Assembly: GCA_029204045.2 (NCBI GenBank) | Contig: CM055074.1 | Location: 21,141,471-21,205,470, forward strand | Origin: Tillandsia leiboldiana | Taxonomy: Eukaryota > Streptophyta > Magnoliopsida > Poales > Bromeliaceae | Length of the DNA stretch: 64,000 bases | Direction of reading: 5' to 3' | Part shown: positions 21,938 through 32,284 of the stretch, one piece after another | Layout: each line of letters begins with the position of its first letter | How positions within the stretch are numbered: position 1 is the stretch's first letter | Position numbers and translations under genes: made by a program | The notes under the pieces: model-generated | Database searches by the model: none | What the model saw: the letters and a program-made list of their open reading frames with translations, nothing else | What the model was told of the DNA's origin: nothing

Positions 21938-22366
21938 TTGTCTAGCATGCCACTAGTTTGGGAGTTGAGGACACCACTCCAGGATTTGTTGATAGAGGAT
22001 TTTGTCAGACCAAGTGTGTCGCCTTTGGAGGCGCCGGGGCTATTTGTGTTGTGGATGGATGGTTCACTTCGGCTCTGTGTTGATTACGGGAAATTAGGTG
22101 AAGTGACATCTAGGACAAGTACCCTTTCTCCACGCATGGAGGATTTGTTTGACCAGTTGCTAGGGTCTTGTGGCTTCTCGAAGATTATTTCGCAATCGGA
22201 TTATCACCAATTGAAGGTGAAGGCTGAGGATTTCCCGAGGACAGCTTTCAGGTCACGGTACGGGCATTATGAGTTAGTAGCCATGCCTTTTGGATTGACT
22301 AATGCCCCTGTTGCGGATATGGAATTAATGAACTGGATTGTTCAACCTTATTTGGGTGCGTGTTGA
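21938..22366 (+). pseudogene. Gypsy reverse transcriptase fragment
   Basis: A degenerate Ty3/gypsy RT. Recognisable pieces are FVRPSVSPLEAPGLFV, DGSLRLCVDYGKL, DLFDQLLGSCGFSKI, YHQLKVKAEDFPRTAFRSRY and GHYELVAMPFGLTNAP. The N-terminal palm and fingers are present, but the catalytic YxDD region further on is lost and the frame ends at 22366. A remnant IAYASR just downstream is from the RT/RNase H part. Lineage is Tekay/Del-like by similarity to the chromodomain gene at 56015. No function is expected. Confidence 0.88.
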
Positions 22367-22731
22367 TGCAGGAGGGTAGGGTAATAGCATATGCATCCCG
22401 ACGGCCTAAGGATTGGAGATCAGAGTCTGAGTGATCAGTTGCGGGACTTTATATTGGATACCTCAGGAGTACAGAGGTACTCGGATCGAGCTTTTGTGCC
22501 GATGGACATGTGGTTGGATTATCGGAGGCCCTGGGAGGAGCGGATGCTTGTGCCGATGCAGACTACTTGGTAGCTCGAGCGGTTAGCCCAGCGGTACTTG
22601 GTTGAGGTGGTGCGGTTTCCTGGAGTGCCGTCCTCTATTTTGTATCAGATAGAGACCCGAGGATTGCTTCGTGTCTCTGGAGGAGGTATTAGACAGTCTT
22701 GGGAGCTTGAGTCGTGGATGATTGGATATCT

Positions 22732-22732
<1 letters not shown>

Positions 22733-22764
<32 letters not shown>
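22733..22764. repeat. Poly-C tract of 32 bases
   Basis: Thirty-two C in a row inside the F chromodomain remnant. Length is likely variable or an assembly estimate. Confidence 0.8.
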
Positions 22765-22765
<1 letters not shown>

Positions 22766-22800
22766 TACTTGGTTGAGATTCCGGGTTGAGGAATGACTTT

Positions 22801-22818
22801 AGTTTCGAGGACGAAACT
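22801..22818 (+). other. Pre-LTR stem-loop of element F
   Basis: AGTTTCG-AGGA-CGAAACT, perfect 7-bp stem, 20 bases before the 3' LTR. Confidence 0.75.
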
Positions 22819-23357
22819 TTCTTTTAGTGGGGGAGGATGTGAGGACCCGAATTTCCGCAAGAGAATTACTGTGGGACAAACAGAGCGTCTGTAGTGGGTT
22901 TAGCAGCTTTCGGAGGCCTTTGCTGTGTGTTGGAGGTGTTTGCGCGCGAATCGGACCTCAGAAATGGACCCAGCGCGGGATTTGGATTAAGTTTACCTGT
23001 CTGGATGCCTTCGACAAATTTTGGAATTGGAATTTGGCAAAACGGACAGCGGATTTGGATTCAGCGCGCGAAAACGATCGAAATGGACTATTTATTTGTA
23101 TTTTTCGGAGCCCGTATGAGAAAACATGATTTTCGAGGTAGTTGGGACACTGTTTCGGCCGGCGGGCAGCGTCGGCGGTGGCGGGCAGCGGCGGGCAGCG
23201 GCGGAGCAGCCGCGGGCAGCTCGGCGGGCAGAGGCGCGGGCCGCCCGGTCCACGCGGCGGGCGTGCACCGGGGGATGGACGCGTGGCGGCTCTGGAGTGG
23301 GCCGGTCCGCGGGGCGCTGTCTACGGAGAGTGTGGGGTGTACGGTGGACCGGGGGGA

Positions 23358-23682
23358 CACGTGGCAGCTGACTACTGTTCGGTGCAGCGGGCGTGAGTGC
23401 ATCGGGCGCAGCTAGCGGAGGGGGCTGACACGTGGTGCCTCCCCATTGGTCGGGGTACTATGCGCGGCAGGCCGGGGCAGGTGGCCGTACGGCGGGGGCA
23501 GGTGGCCGTACGGCGGGGGCAGGTGGCCGTACGCCCGGGGCAGCCGGGCGTCGTGCGCGGGGGTAGGCACGGTCGGGCCACGTGGCGCGACCGCAGTGGC
23601 TGGCGCCGCTGTGCGCTGTGCGGCGTGCCACGTGGCACTCTGGGATTGGCCCAAATTGTTGTTTGCTGTTCTGGGACACGTG
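23358..23682 (+). promoter_or_regulatory. CACGTG (G-box) array in F U3
   Basis: Five CACGTG cores, mostly within ACACGTGGC or CCACGTGGC, lie in 325 bp upstream of the TATA region. This matches the plant G-box/ABRE core known to bind bZIP and bHLH factors. Comparable arrays lie in the LARD and G LTRs. Confidence 0.6.
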
Positions 23683-24686
23683 GCGCTCCAGGGATAATTC
23701 GGGCTCTGATGGATTGGGGTGCATTTTGGGGTCCCTGTAGCAGCCCGGATCATTTGGGCGCCCGAAAGAGGGGACATGGAAGGAATTTTGAGATTTGTTT
23801 GGTTTGGGCTATGTAAACCTCCTTTGGGCTGCGATTTCGGGCCCTTTCCCGCGCTCTCCTTCAACAGAGCCCTAAAGAGAAGTTGCTCTCCATCTTGTGC
23901 TCCATCTACTGAGGAATTTTCAGATTTTTCGGAGGCCTCGACATCCGCGCTTTCTACGACGCGGTGCACTGCGACGTTTCTTGGATTTTGGCTTCCACCG
24001 TTACTTTTCAGTCTGTGAGGCACCCTGGATCACCCCGATGGAATTTTGAGCCGATTTTTATGGCAGCACGTTCACGAGAGATAAGGCTTCGTTTTCCGTG
24101 TGGATCACTTCTCCGCCTTTCGAGTTTTTGGCATAGTTCCCGAGGCAAACTTTGACCCCTTGTTCTGCTGTGAGTTTTTGGACAGCGGAGGCTTGTCGAT
24201 TTTGTATCTTGACCTGTGAGCATCAGAATGAGGCGTATAAGGACTCGATTGATATCTACTCTTCGAGAGGAACGCACCCGTATTTTTATTAGATTTTTAT
24301 GAGGTCGTTTCGAGGGTGAGAATTAAGCTTCTTTGCTATTGTTTTTCCAGCAGGATTGTGTTCTTGAGGAAGTGGCTTCCAATGTTGTTCTAATTGTTTC
24401 TTGGCCTACAGGTGTCGGAATGGGGTGTTTAAATACTCGTTTTGGGGCTACTCGTCGTGAGGATCACAACCGTGATTTTTCTGGGATTTTTGGAGGACTG
24501 TATGCAGGTGAAAATCCCCATCTTCTCTGCTGGTTTGTAAAAACAGCAAGGTGCTGTTTTGGGGAGTTGGTTTGTATACCGGAAGTGACTTTCGTACAGT
24601 GGTTTGCTGTTTTTGGTATTTTGCGAGGAAATGGTAGGTTGGACAGCGAGGAGACTTTTACAGCTGTGGATTGCGCTCTTCGAGGT

Positions 24687-24691
24687 GGGTG
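24687..24691. other. TSD GGGTG, left of LARD complex
   Basis: GGGTG directly precedes LTR A and is repeated at 53379-53383 directly after LTR D. The F LTR reads through if one copy and the complex are taken away. Confidence 0.85.
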
Positions 24692-27600
24692 TGTGGTGAT
24701 CCGGATCTTTGCAGGGCTTCTACAGTGTGACCAGCAGCTTCTGGAAGCCTACGTGGCATGTCGGCGGTGTTCGCGCGCCAATTTGGACACAAGAGATGGA
24801 TTCGGGGCTTAAAATGGATCTCGTAGGTAATCGGGGGACCCCATCGGATGTTTAGAAGAGTTTACGCGTGGAGTGGATATCAAATTTAGGCTCGACGCGG
24901 AATTCGGATTAAAAATACCTTTCCGGGAGCCTCCGGCAAATTATAGGATTGGAATTTGGCAAAATGGATGCCGGATTTGGAATCAGCGCGCGAAAACGGT
25001 CATGATGGGCTAATTACTTTTTGTTTTTGAGCTTGCGGGTACTGTTCATGCCGGAACAGTATTTTCGGCGATCGCCGGCGGCGGCCGGCGGCGGCGGGCG
25101 GCGTCGGCGGGCGGCGGCGCAGCCTCGGGCAGGCGTTTGGCGGCCGCGGGCAGGCGGCTGAGGGCGCGGGCAGGCGGCTGAGCGCGCGGGCAGGCGCGCG
25201 GTCCACCGCGGAGGTCGTGCACCGGGGGCGGGCCACGTGGCGCTCTCCGGTTGGCCGGTTCAGCGGGAGCGGTCCACTGAAATTGGGCCCGGGTGCACGG
25301 TAGACCGGGTGGACACGTGGCGTGAGGTGATTGGTTCGGTGTTGTGCTCCCGGTCCACGCAACCGGTGGAGTGGGTGACCGGGGCAGGTGGCCGTACGGC
25401 GGGGCAGGTGGCCGTACGGCCCGGGTCAGCCGCGACGTGCGCGGTCCATGGCGCGACGTGCGTGGTGCACGGGTTGCCGGGCCACGTGTCGCGTCGCCAT
25501 TCGCGGGCGCAGGTGCACCGGGTGCAGTGGGGCCCGGGGGAGTAGTGGACTGAGCTGTGTGGTGGACCGGGCCGCACTGTGCGCGCCCGAAACTTGGCGG
25601 GCCGGGCCGCACTGTGCGCGCCCGAATTCGGGCGGACCGGACCGGGCGCCCGAAAGTTGGGACACAATGGGAATTTTTCCAATTGTTTCCTCAGCCAATA
25701 AATAGGCAGCCCGAGCCCTCTTCTTTGGCTCTTTTCTCTTAGCCCACGCACCATCTGCCCGAGCACCTTGAAGAAGACTTGTTCAACTCTTAATTCTTGA
25801 TCTTCCTGCCAAGTTCTACGATTTTAGGAGCACGCATCCCGAGGTTCTGGATTTTACGGTGCGGCGCGATGTTGCTTTCTAGTGTTCTTCTTCGGCGCAG
25901 CGACAGTGTTTTGGCTCCCCTGGGCTACCCCGAGCTTCTTTTGCAGTGATTCTTGCGCCGACAGACTCCTAAGAGGTAGGGCTTCATCTTTCGTATTGAT
26001 CGTGCTTTCCTGTTTCGAGTTTTTGGCACGGATCCCGAGGTGACACTGTGACCCTTTTTCTGCTTGGCTTTGTGGGACAGCATCGAGGTGTTTTGGCCAT
26101 ATCTTTGCGCACAAGCGTCAGCCGGAAACGAGCTTATACAACTTTTTCATCTACAGATCGCAGGGAACGCGCTCGTATTTTTCTTGGATTTTTCTGAGAT
26201 TTCATCAGAGGTGAAAATTACTGTTTTCTCAGTGAGCAGTGTACAGTTTTAATACAGATTTTTGTATGAGTGTACCCCCTTGCCGAATTTTTATCTTGAC
26301 TTACCGAACTCCGATTTGGGCGTGCAAGGTACCGTTTCGAAGCTATCGACGCAAGGATTGCTGTGATATATTTTTTGGAATTTTCTGGGCACTATCTGCA
26401 GGTGATAATTTAACAGTTCAGAATTCGAGGTTGTATGTGGTTTAAGTGCTATATTTGGGAGCCTAGTGTAATTAGTGGACTTTGTATTGTGCCAGGAGTG
26501 TTACGGGTGTGCTGAACTTATTGGAGCAAGGGATTAGAGTTATTTGGTGTATTCAGCTGTTGGGCTTTGTATAGTCAGCTTTTCAGGTGGGTGCCTTATT
26601 CCCGGAACCGGTGGACGGTTCTCTAAATTTTCATATGTTAGCATTGCATGCAGGTGAATGGTACAATAGCTGGGGTTGATCGGTAAGTTTAACAATGAGG
26701 ATTTTGTGGAAATTGCAAGTGAATTATTCACAGTATGACAATGGTATTAATCAAATAGTCATGTTGATGATTAGTGAAAGTTTATCTAAGGCAAGGATAC
26801 CCTATATGATTAATTATCATGCCATATTAGCACATAACCTTTTATGAGGATGGTTTATGCATTGGGATAGGATTATGTAGTTATGTGCAGGTTCTACTCT
26901 GAGGAGCCATTATGGATTGAGAATTATGGACAGGTATGGTCATTGATAATTTTGGCACGAGGTTTATTTTCTTTATTCTTCTTGAGGACAAATGCATGCT
27001 TGTATGGACATATGTGTATGGACATATAGTTAGGCCATCTTTTACTGCTGCACTACATATTGGAATTTGACTTAGGAGAAACCATGATTGCTTTCTTTCT
27101 CCTTTTTATGTAGACTTTTGAGTCATGTTGCTCGGGTTCGAGCAGAGGTTTGGGATAGTGTAGCTAGGACCTTAGGGTCAGAGACAGGGTGTGCTTGATG
27201 TTGGATTGTGGGTTATTGCGGCAAACCGCGGACAGTAGGCGGTTGACCGGATCTTGATTAATTTACCCAATTGTGGATTGTGGGTTATTGCGGCAACCGC
27301 GGACAGTAGGCGGTTGACCGGATCTTGATTAATTTACCCAATTGTGGGTTGTGGGTTATTGCGGTGACCGCGGACTTTGGGCGGTTGACCGGATGTTGAC
27401 TATTGCATCAGATTGGGTATCAGATTTGTTCTAGTGGATGGTGTTTCCCACTTTTTGAGTATTATTGCATCAGATCGGGGTTTTGTTAGTGGACGGAGTT
27501 TCCCACTTTGATCATAGTCTTGATCCAGTCCTGCTATTATGAGACAGTGGTTACAGAGATACTCGATACTGTGATGCTTGATACAGTGATACTTTACTCG

Positions 27601-28843
27601 TGTGGGTCGCTCCCCTCGAGTGCCACTCCGGAGTAGGCTTTCCACGGTGCAGAGCGCCGGGCACCATGCTGGGTTTTGAGTCCTTGGGACTCCTTTGCTT
27701 CGGTGTTATGCATAGGCTGGCATACCCGTCGCGGCAGAGCAGGCTGTACCAGTGATTACTGGTCTATCGATTGGGTTTATTCAGGCAGATACTTTTTGTT
27801 ACACTCGTGCCTGGGGGACCGAGTGGAGTCTAGTAGCTGTGTTTAGACCAGTGCTAGTATTGTTGGGAACCGTTCGGGGTTTGACGGTGGTCCCGTGGTC
27901 GTTGTGAGTTCTTTGACCATTGTGTGAGAGGTTGAGCATCTTGAGTCTTTCCGTTCTGAGAGAGAGAGGGCATGGATTTGACTATAGCCTGCATGAGCCA
28001 CTACTCGATAGCGAGTTAGTCCGTTTGGACGCCCTACGAAATTCCTGCCCGTCAGCGGGAGGTGGTTGTAGGTGGGCGCAGGTTTGACTGGACCCGATGT
28101 GGCAGTCAGCTCGATTGGGTCGATTGAGCACCTCGTGTGCGAGTGTTGCATATCTTCATCAGAGTTTCCCCATTTGAGCATTTGGTTAGAGGCATGGTAG
28201 CTGTAGAGTGTTTCCAGCTTCTTCTTTCAGTTTTACTGCATCGGTTATCTTTTGCCTCTAGTAGTCTTGGTGGGCAGATCGTCGGGCCTTGTGACAATAC
28301 CCACTGAGAACTCCCTTATTGCGTAGTTCTCACGCCCGTTGGGGGTTTTCCCCCTTTTGTCCTTTCTCCTCTTGTTTTGCAGAGTCTTGGCGGGTGTTGC
28401 CGTTCTGTGGTTGCTGTGCGTGGTGAGGGAGTAGCGAGCTAGATCCAGACCCATCTTTGGAGAGTAGCGGTACCCCCCTTTGGAGGAGATCTTCAGTAGT
28501 CGGTAGAGTGGTATTTATTTACTCTTTTGAGAGACTGATGTAGTGAGGATATGATGTATTGAGAGCTTGTACACTGATGTTTTATTTGAGATATCTCCCT
28601 GTTGAGCTATGAGTTTTGTACTCGAGGTTAATGTATGATTATCATTTTTGGGAGATGGACCTTGTTGTTTTATCTTCAGTTGTACAGTGGTTGATTTTAT
28701 TCTACAGCAGTTTTGTCTTTTAGCTCTGATATCTGTTAGCTGTAGTTCTTTTTGCAGGTAGGACGCTTCGCCTATGCGGGTTTGGCATAGGTGGCGGATC
28801 TGTTGGCGAGCCCGGGTCGCAGTTTTGACCCCGGGGCGTGACA
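24692..28843 (+). repeat. LARD LTR A
   Basis: 4152 bp, TGTGGTGATCC...GGGGCGTGACA. CACGTG boxes are at 25234, 25314 and 25483. The TATA position reads AATAAATA (25697-25704), where B, C and D have TATAAATA, so this copy may have lost its promoter. A CGG-rich leader-like block lies at about 25070-25200 and 71/72-bp repeats at 27200-27410. Several further changes are private to A. Confidence 0.92.
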
Positions 28844-28850
28844 GATTAGG

Positions 28851-28863
28851 TGGTATCAGAGCC
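28851..28863 (+). promoter_or_regulatory. Primer-binding site, LARD unit 1
   Basis: TGGTATCAGAGCC, seven bases after LTR A, matches initiator tRNA-Met. Confidence 0.95.
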
Positions 28864-31800
28864 TAGGTTGTAGGTCATGGTGGACTTAGAAACCCTAGGC
28901 TTGTGGTTGGACCCTAGGATGACTTCGTGAGAGTCGTGATTTGTAGCGAGAGTCCTGATTGAGTTTTGCACCTCTCCCGAGGGACGGGATGAGTGATTGG
29001 CATGTTTATTCTCCTAAGTAGTTATGTTGGCTGCAGACAACATAACGCTATGGAATGGGTGACATGCTCTAGACTTTCGCTGGATTGGGTCGAGCGTTGT
29101 TGTGTGCTGATTTGTGGTTTCGTCGTGGCGAGCGGTGTCTCCCCGACGCTGGGTTTGGGACCTTTGTGCATCCGGTCATGGCAGTTGAGCTTGAGCGGTT
29201 GGTTTTGGGCCGGATACCCGGATTGAGGTCAGAGAACTCCGAACCCAGATGACAGGATTGTCAGAGACATATCAGCGGCAGTGTGAGCAGCTAGTTTGGT
29301 GACGCAGTTGTCAGAGCAGTGGGCAGCCCGACTGTACTTTCCTTCTGAGACCACTAGGATGTAGTACCCTCAGCGGCAGGGATTTTTGTAGTGCCAATAG
29401 AGCTAGTGGCCCCCTCCGTGCCAATGTTTAGTGCCAAGGCACTGAGGTAGGGTGGATGGTTGACAGCAGAGGAGCTGTGGGTCATGTTTGATTTAGTGAG
29501 CCAGATTTGGCAGATGAACCACCCCGACTCGTAAGATTGAGCTTGGAGCCTTTGGAGGCAGAGTCGTGGTTGGGGGTGATGGAGTGATCCATTGAGAGCC
29601 TCCCTGTGCTAGAGAGTTTATGCAGTTGTTGAACTGGTGCTCCAGGTTTCAAGGGACGAGGCACATAGGATAAGTGAGATTGGGAGTGGATTGCACCAGG
29701 ATACTCTTTAGTTTCTTTTCGGTCCCTCATGTTCGGGTTTTGGACTGTGGATGCCTCGTCGGAGTAGGCATTGTGTTTGGAGCTGGACACTGCAGTTCCT
29801 TGGATGGGGGTCTGCCGCTAGAGGTGAGTTCTGGAGGGAGGCGCTGGGCGCTAGGTGATGGAGGACAGATCGGCAGGCAGAGGCATTTTCGTTTTGCTTT
29901 CCTGGGTGGTGGATATCCTTGTGGATGGTTAATGCAAAGCTTACCCAAGGGAATTCTACCCTTTGTGATTTATAACTTGCATATTTTGATTGTATCATAT
30001 GGGATTGAGGGGTGAGCTTAGAAAGGATAAGTTGTATAGGGAATTTCATGGATTAATGGTGTTTTGTCTTATGACGGTTGCAATGATGGACTTCTGAGAT
30101 GTTGGGGATCGGGCGGACCCCGATGGCAGTATCAGTGTCTATATCAGAGTAGCGCAACGGTAGCGTGGTTTTGTTGTCTGCGGAGGATCGTATCTGTTGC
30201 CTCAGCGTGAGCAGAGACAGAGGTCGTGCTCCCTTGTGATTGATGGGATATTTCTGATGGACTAAGCGACAACCGCTTGCATCGTGTGGATGAGCTTGTG
30301 CCGCCTGGTTGGAGGGCGCCACGGCAGTGGATCGGGTTGTTGCAGGTGTGATTTCATCACCGCAGTCGGAGTTAGTGTACCTCGCTTCCCGGCATGGACT
30401 AAAGGCAGAGTTATTACCACGTGCACTAGAGGTACAGAATACCATCGGTGTTATGCTTGTGAAGGAGGCTTGTGGGTTTTGTTCAGTGTCGTTGAGACCA
30501 TGAGTTATACCAGCAAACCTCTTGAGATGGGTGGCAGTTCGATGTTTTGACCCAGTGCTTGGGATTGGTTGGCACGGCACCACTGGATGGTTAAGTGCAG
30601 AGAGGGTGCTGATTGTGACTTTTGCGAGGCAGACAAAGGAGGCTTGTTATGGGGAGATTGTTCGAGCACACAGGGTTTAGTGACTGTGTGAGAGGAGCTT
30701 ATGGTGGCGCCGGGACCAAAGGATATTTCTATTGCTGCGAAATCCCGGGTGTGAGTCCACTCGAGTTGATGATTATGCCGCCTGTTAGGGAGAGTTTGAT
30801 TGCGGTTGACGTGGTTCTGGAAACCGCACCAACCTCAGTAGCACCACTTGGATTATCGGTAAGAGCTGGGAGAGTTGATCGCACCGGTGCAGGGATCTGT
30901 TGGATAGAGGGTCTGTTTGACCTAGTGCCACGTCGTTGATACACGACGGTGAGAGCCCTTTGGGATTGGAGCCCAGGCAGGTCCAGGTATTATTTAGAAC
31001 CTTTTGAAGGAGCTATATTCCGGCGGTTATTGTTTGATGCCTGCGCCAATTTGGAATTTCAACTGAGGGCTTTGTCTAGATGGTGTTCAGGACGGTAGGG
31101 GCATTACGAGTACAGTGAAGCCAATGGATGGACTAATGCCCTGTTGCCTCTAGATTGAGGAATTCTGTGTTTCTGTTGGGCTTGAACGGTTTGATAGCGG
31201 CATCCTCCAGGAATATTTTGGTTTTACACCCCCCCCTCCCTGAGTGTTTAGAGCTTGTGCAGCATTTGTATATGGTGTGACAAGGTCTGTGGGGAAGAAG
31301 CTTTTTGCCAAGTCGTTGTGGTGCAAGTTTTAGCTTCGAGAGCATATCTTCCTGGATTACTTTTTCTAGCCGAAGGGGCGGCGGTGGAAATTCGGCCAAG
31401 TGGATGCTATTTAAGACTGGCCGAGATCGACGGTCATTGTTGGGGGTGAGGAGTTGTTGGACCGGATAGTGCCAGCAGAGCTTGATGACCGGGTGATGAG
31501 ATTGGTACCAGTGCCGATTCTAACCTAGTCAGTGGTGGGAGATGGATTTGTGAGTTATAGTGATACCTCCCGTAGTGGCTGTAGAGCCACCATTGGATTT
31601 TGTGAGCATCCAGTGTCACCCCGACAGAGCCACTGTGGTGGCGGATGCCTGGAGCAGATGAGCTATTCGGGAGTCGAGTTTGACGGTTCCATAGCTGGCA
31701 CTGTGTGGGGCCATCCTTGTGTGTAGGGTTTGAGTTGTGTCCCTGAGGATCCCTTTTGATGAAAGGCTGCGGCTGAGCAATCCGCTTGGGTTGAGTTTTG

Positions 31801-32247
31801 AGGGTGACTGAGTATGAACCCCCGCTTGTTAGGGCCCCTTTTCTGTGCAGGTGTTTGTGTGGATGTGTTTCGGGTCGCTTGGGTTGCGTTGGCTCTTAGG
31901 AGTGATGTTGAGCGTGTTGCTCGGGCTATTTGTTCCTTTTCCCCCCGCCTTTTGTTGGAGTTTTTGAGGTTTTTCTGCGTCTCAGCTCTGGAGTGTCATG
32001 TTTTGGACCCCTCGCCCGTGATTGACTCGTTCCTTTTGGGGTCTGTGAGAGTTTGGAGTACGAGGGACGCCCGTTGCGAATTCCGACTCGTGAGGTGAGG
32101 GAATTGCGCAATCGGGCTATGCCGTACTGGTTGTTGCTGTTGTTGTTGCTGAGGAGTAATCACGGAGAGTGATAGGTGACTTGGGAGCTGGAGACGGCGG
32201 TGTTGAATTTTGACCCCTGGTTTCTGAGACTCCTTGGGAGTTGCTCT

Positions 32248-32265
32248 AGTTTCGAGGACGAAACT
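32248..32265 (+). other. Pre-LTR stem-loop, LARD unit 1
   Basis: AGTTTCG-AGGA-CGAAACT, perfect 7-bp stem, 19 bases before LTR B. Confidence 0.75.
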
Positions 32266-32284
32266 TTCTTTTAGTGGGGGAGGA

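Larger units (their letters stand above)
20947..22837 (+). mobile_element. Decayed internal region of gypsy element F
   Basis: From about 20960 it is similar to 29985-32284 of the LARD unit (shared GATTGAGGGGYGAGCTTAG, GACGGTTGCAATRATGGA), so F belongs to the same Tekay/Del-like group. It holds RT and RNase H traces, a chromodomain trace (WELES near 22708), a long C run, the pre-LTR hairpin and a purine tract (about 22828-22837). Its 5' part was separated by the copia-1 insertion and lies left of the window. Confidence 0.8.
22838..24691 (+). repeat. 3' LTR of element F, first part
   Basis: Starts TGTGAGGACCCG after a purine tract, parallel to TGTGGTGACCCG in the LARD LTR. It contains five CACGTG boxes (23358, 23429, 23579, 23629, 23677), a 21-bp tandem repeat (23477-23535), a degraded TATA (CTATGTAAACC near 23809) and GC-rich leader-like sequence. 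It is cut at 24691 by the LARD complex; GGGTG at 24687-24691 is the left TSD. The LTR resumes at 53384. Confidence 0.85.
28844..32284 (+). mobile_element. LARD internal region 1 (non-coding)
   Basis: It begins GATTAGG and then a PBS TGGTATCAGAGCC (28851-28863). No open frame exceeds about 115 codons. Traces of gypsy domains are visible in order: a protease-like stretch (about 30735-30830), an RT trace around GGGGCATTACGAGTACAG (31099) and a GACTAATGCCC matching TNAP, and an integrase/chromodomain trace (about 31955-32200) with WELE. It ends with the AGTTTCG hairpin and the purine tract GTGGGGGAGGA. Internal 2 is nearly identical despite coding nothing, which suggests copying by proteins from another element. 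Confidence 0.88.

Noticed and set aside
23397..24023. 139- to 203-codon frames in the F LTR
   Set aside because: They are built on the 21-bp tandem repeat and GC-rich sequence, on both strands, without a domain.
25000..25766. Overlapping Pro/Arg/Ala-rich open frames on both strands, repeated at 32596-33364 and 49536-50302
   Set aside because: They lie in the GC-rich U3/leader of the LARD LTRs, run on both strands at once, have no known domain and are produced by base composition.
28851..28863. tRNA gene hint from TGGTATCAGAGCC
   Set aside because: It is only the primer-binding site; no cloverleaf is present around it. The same holds for 14849, 38574 and 45795.
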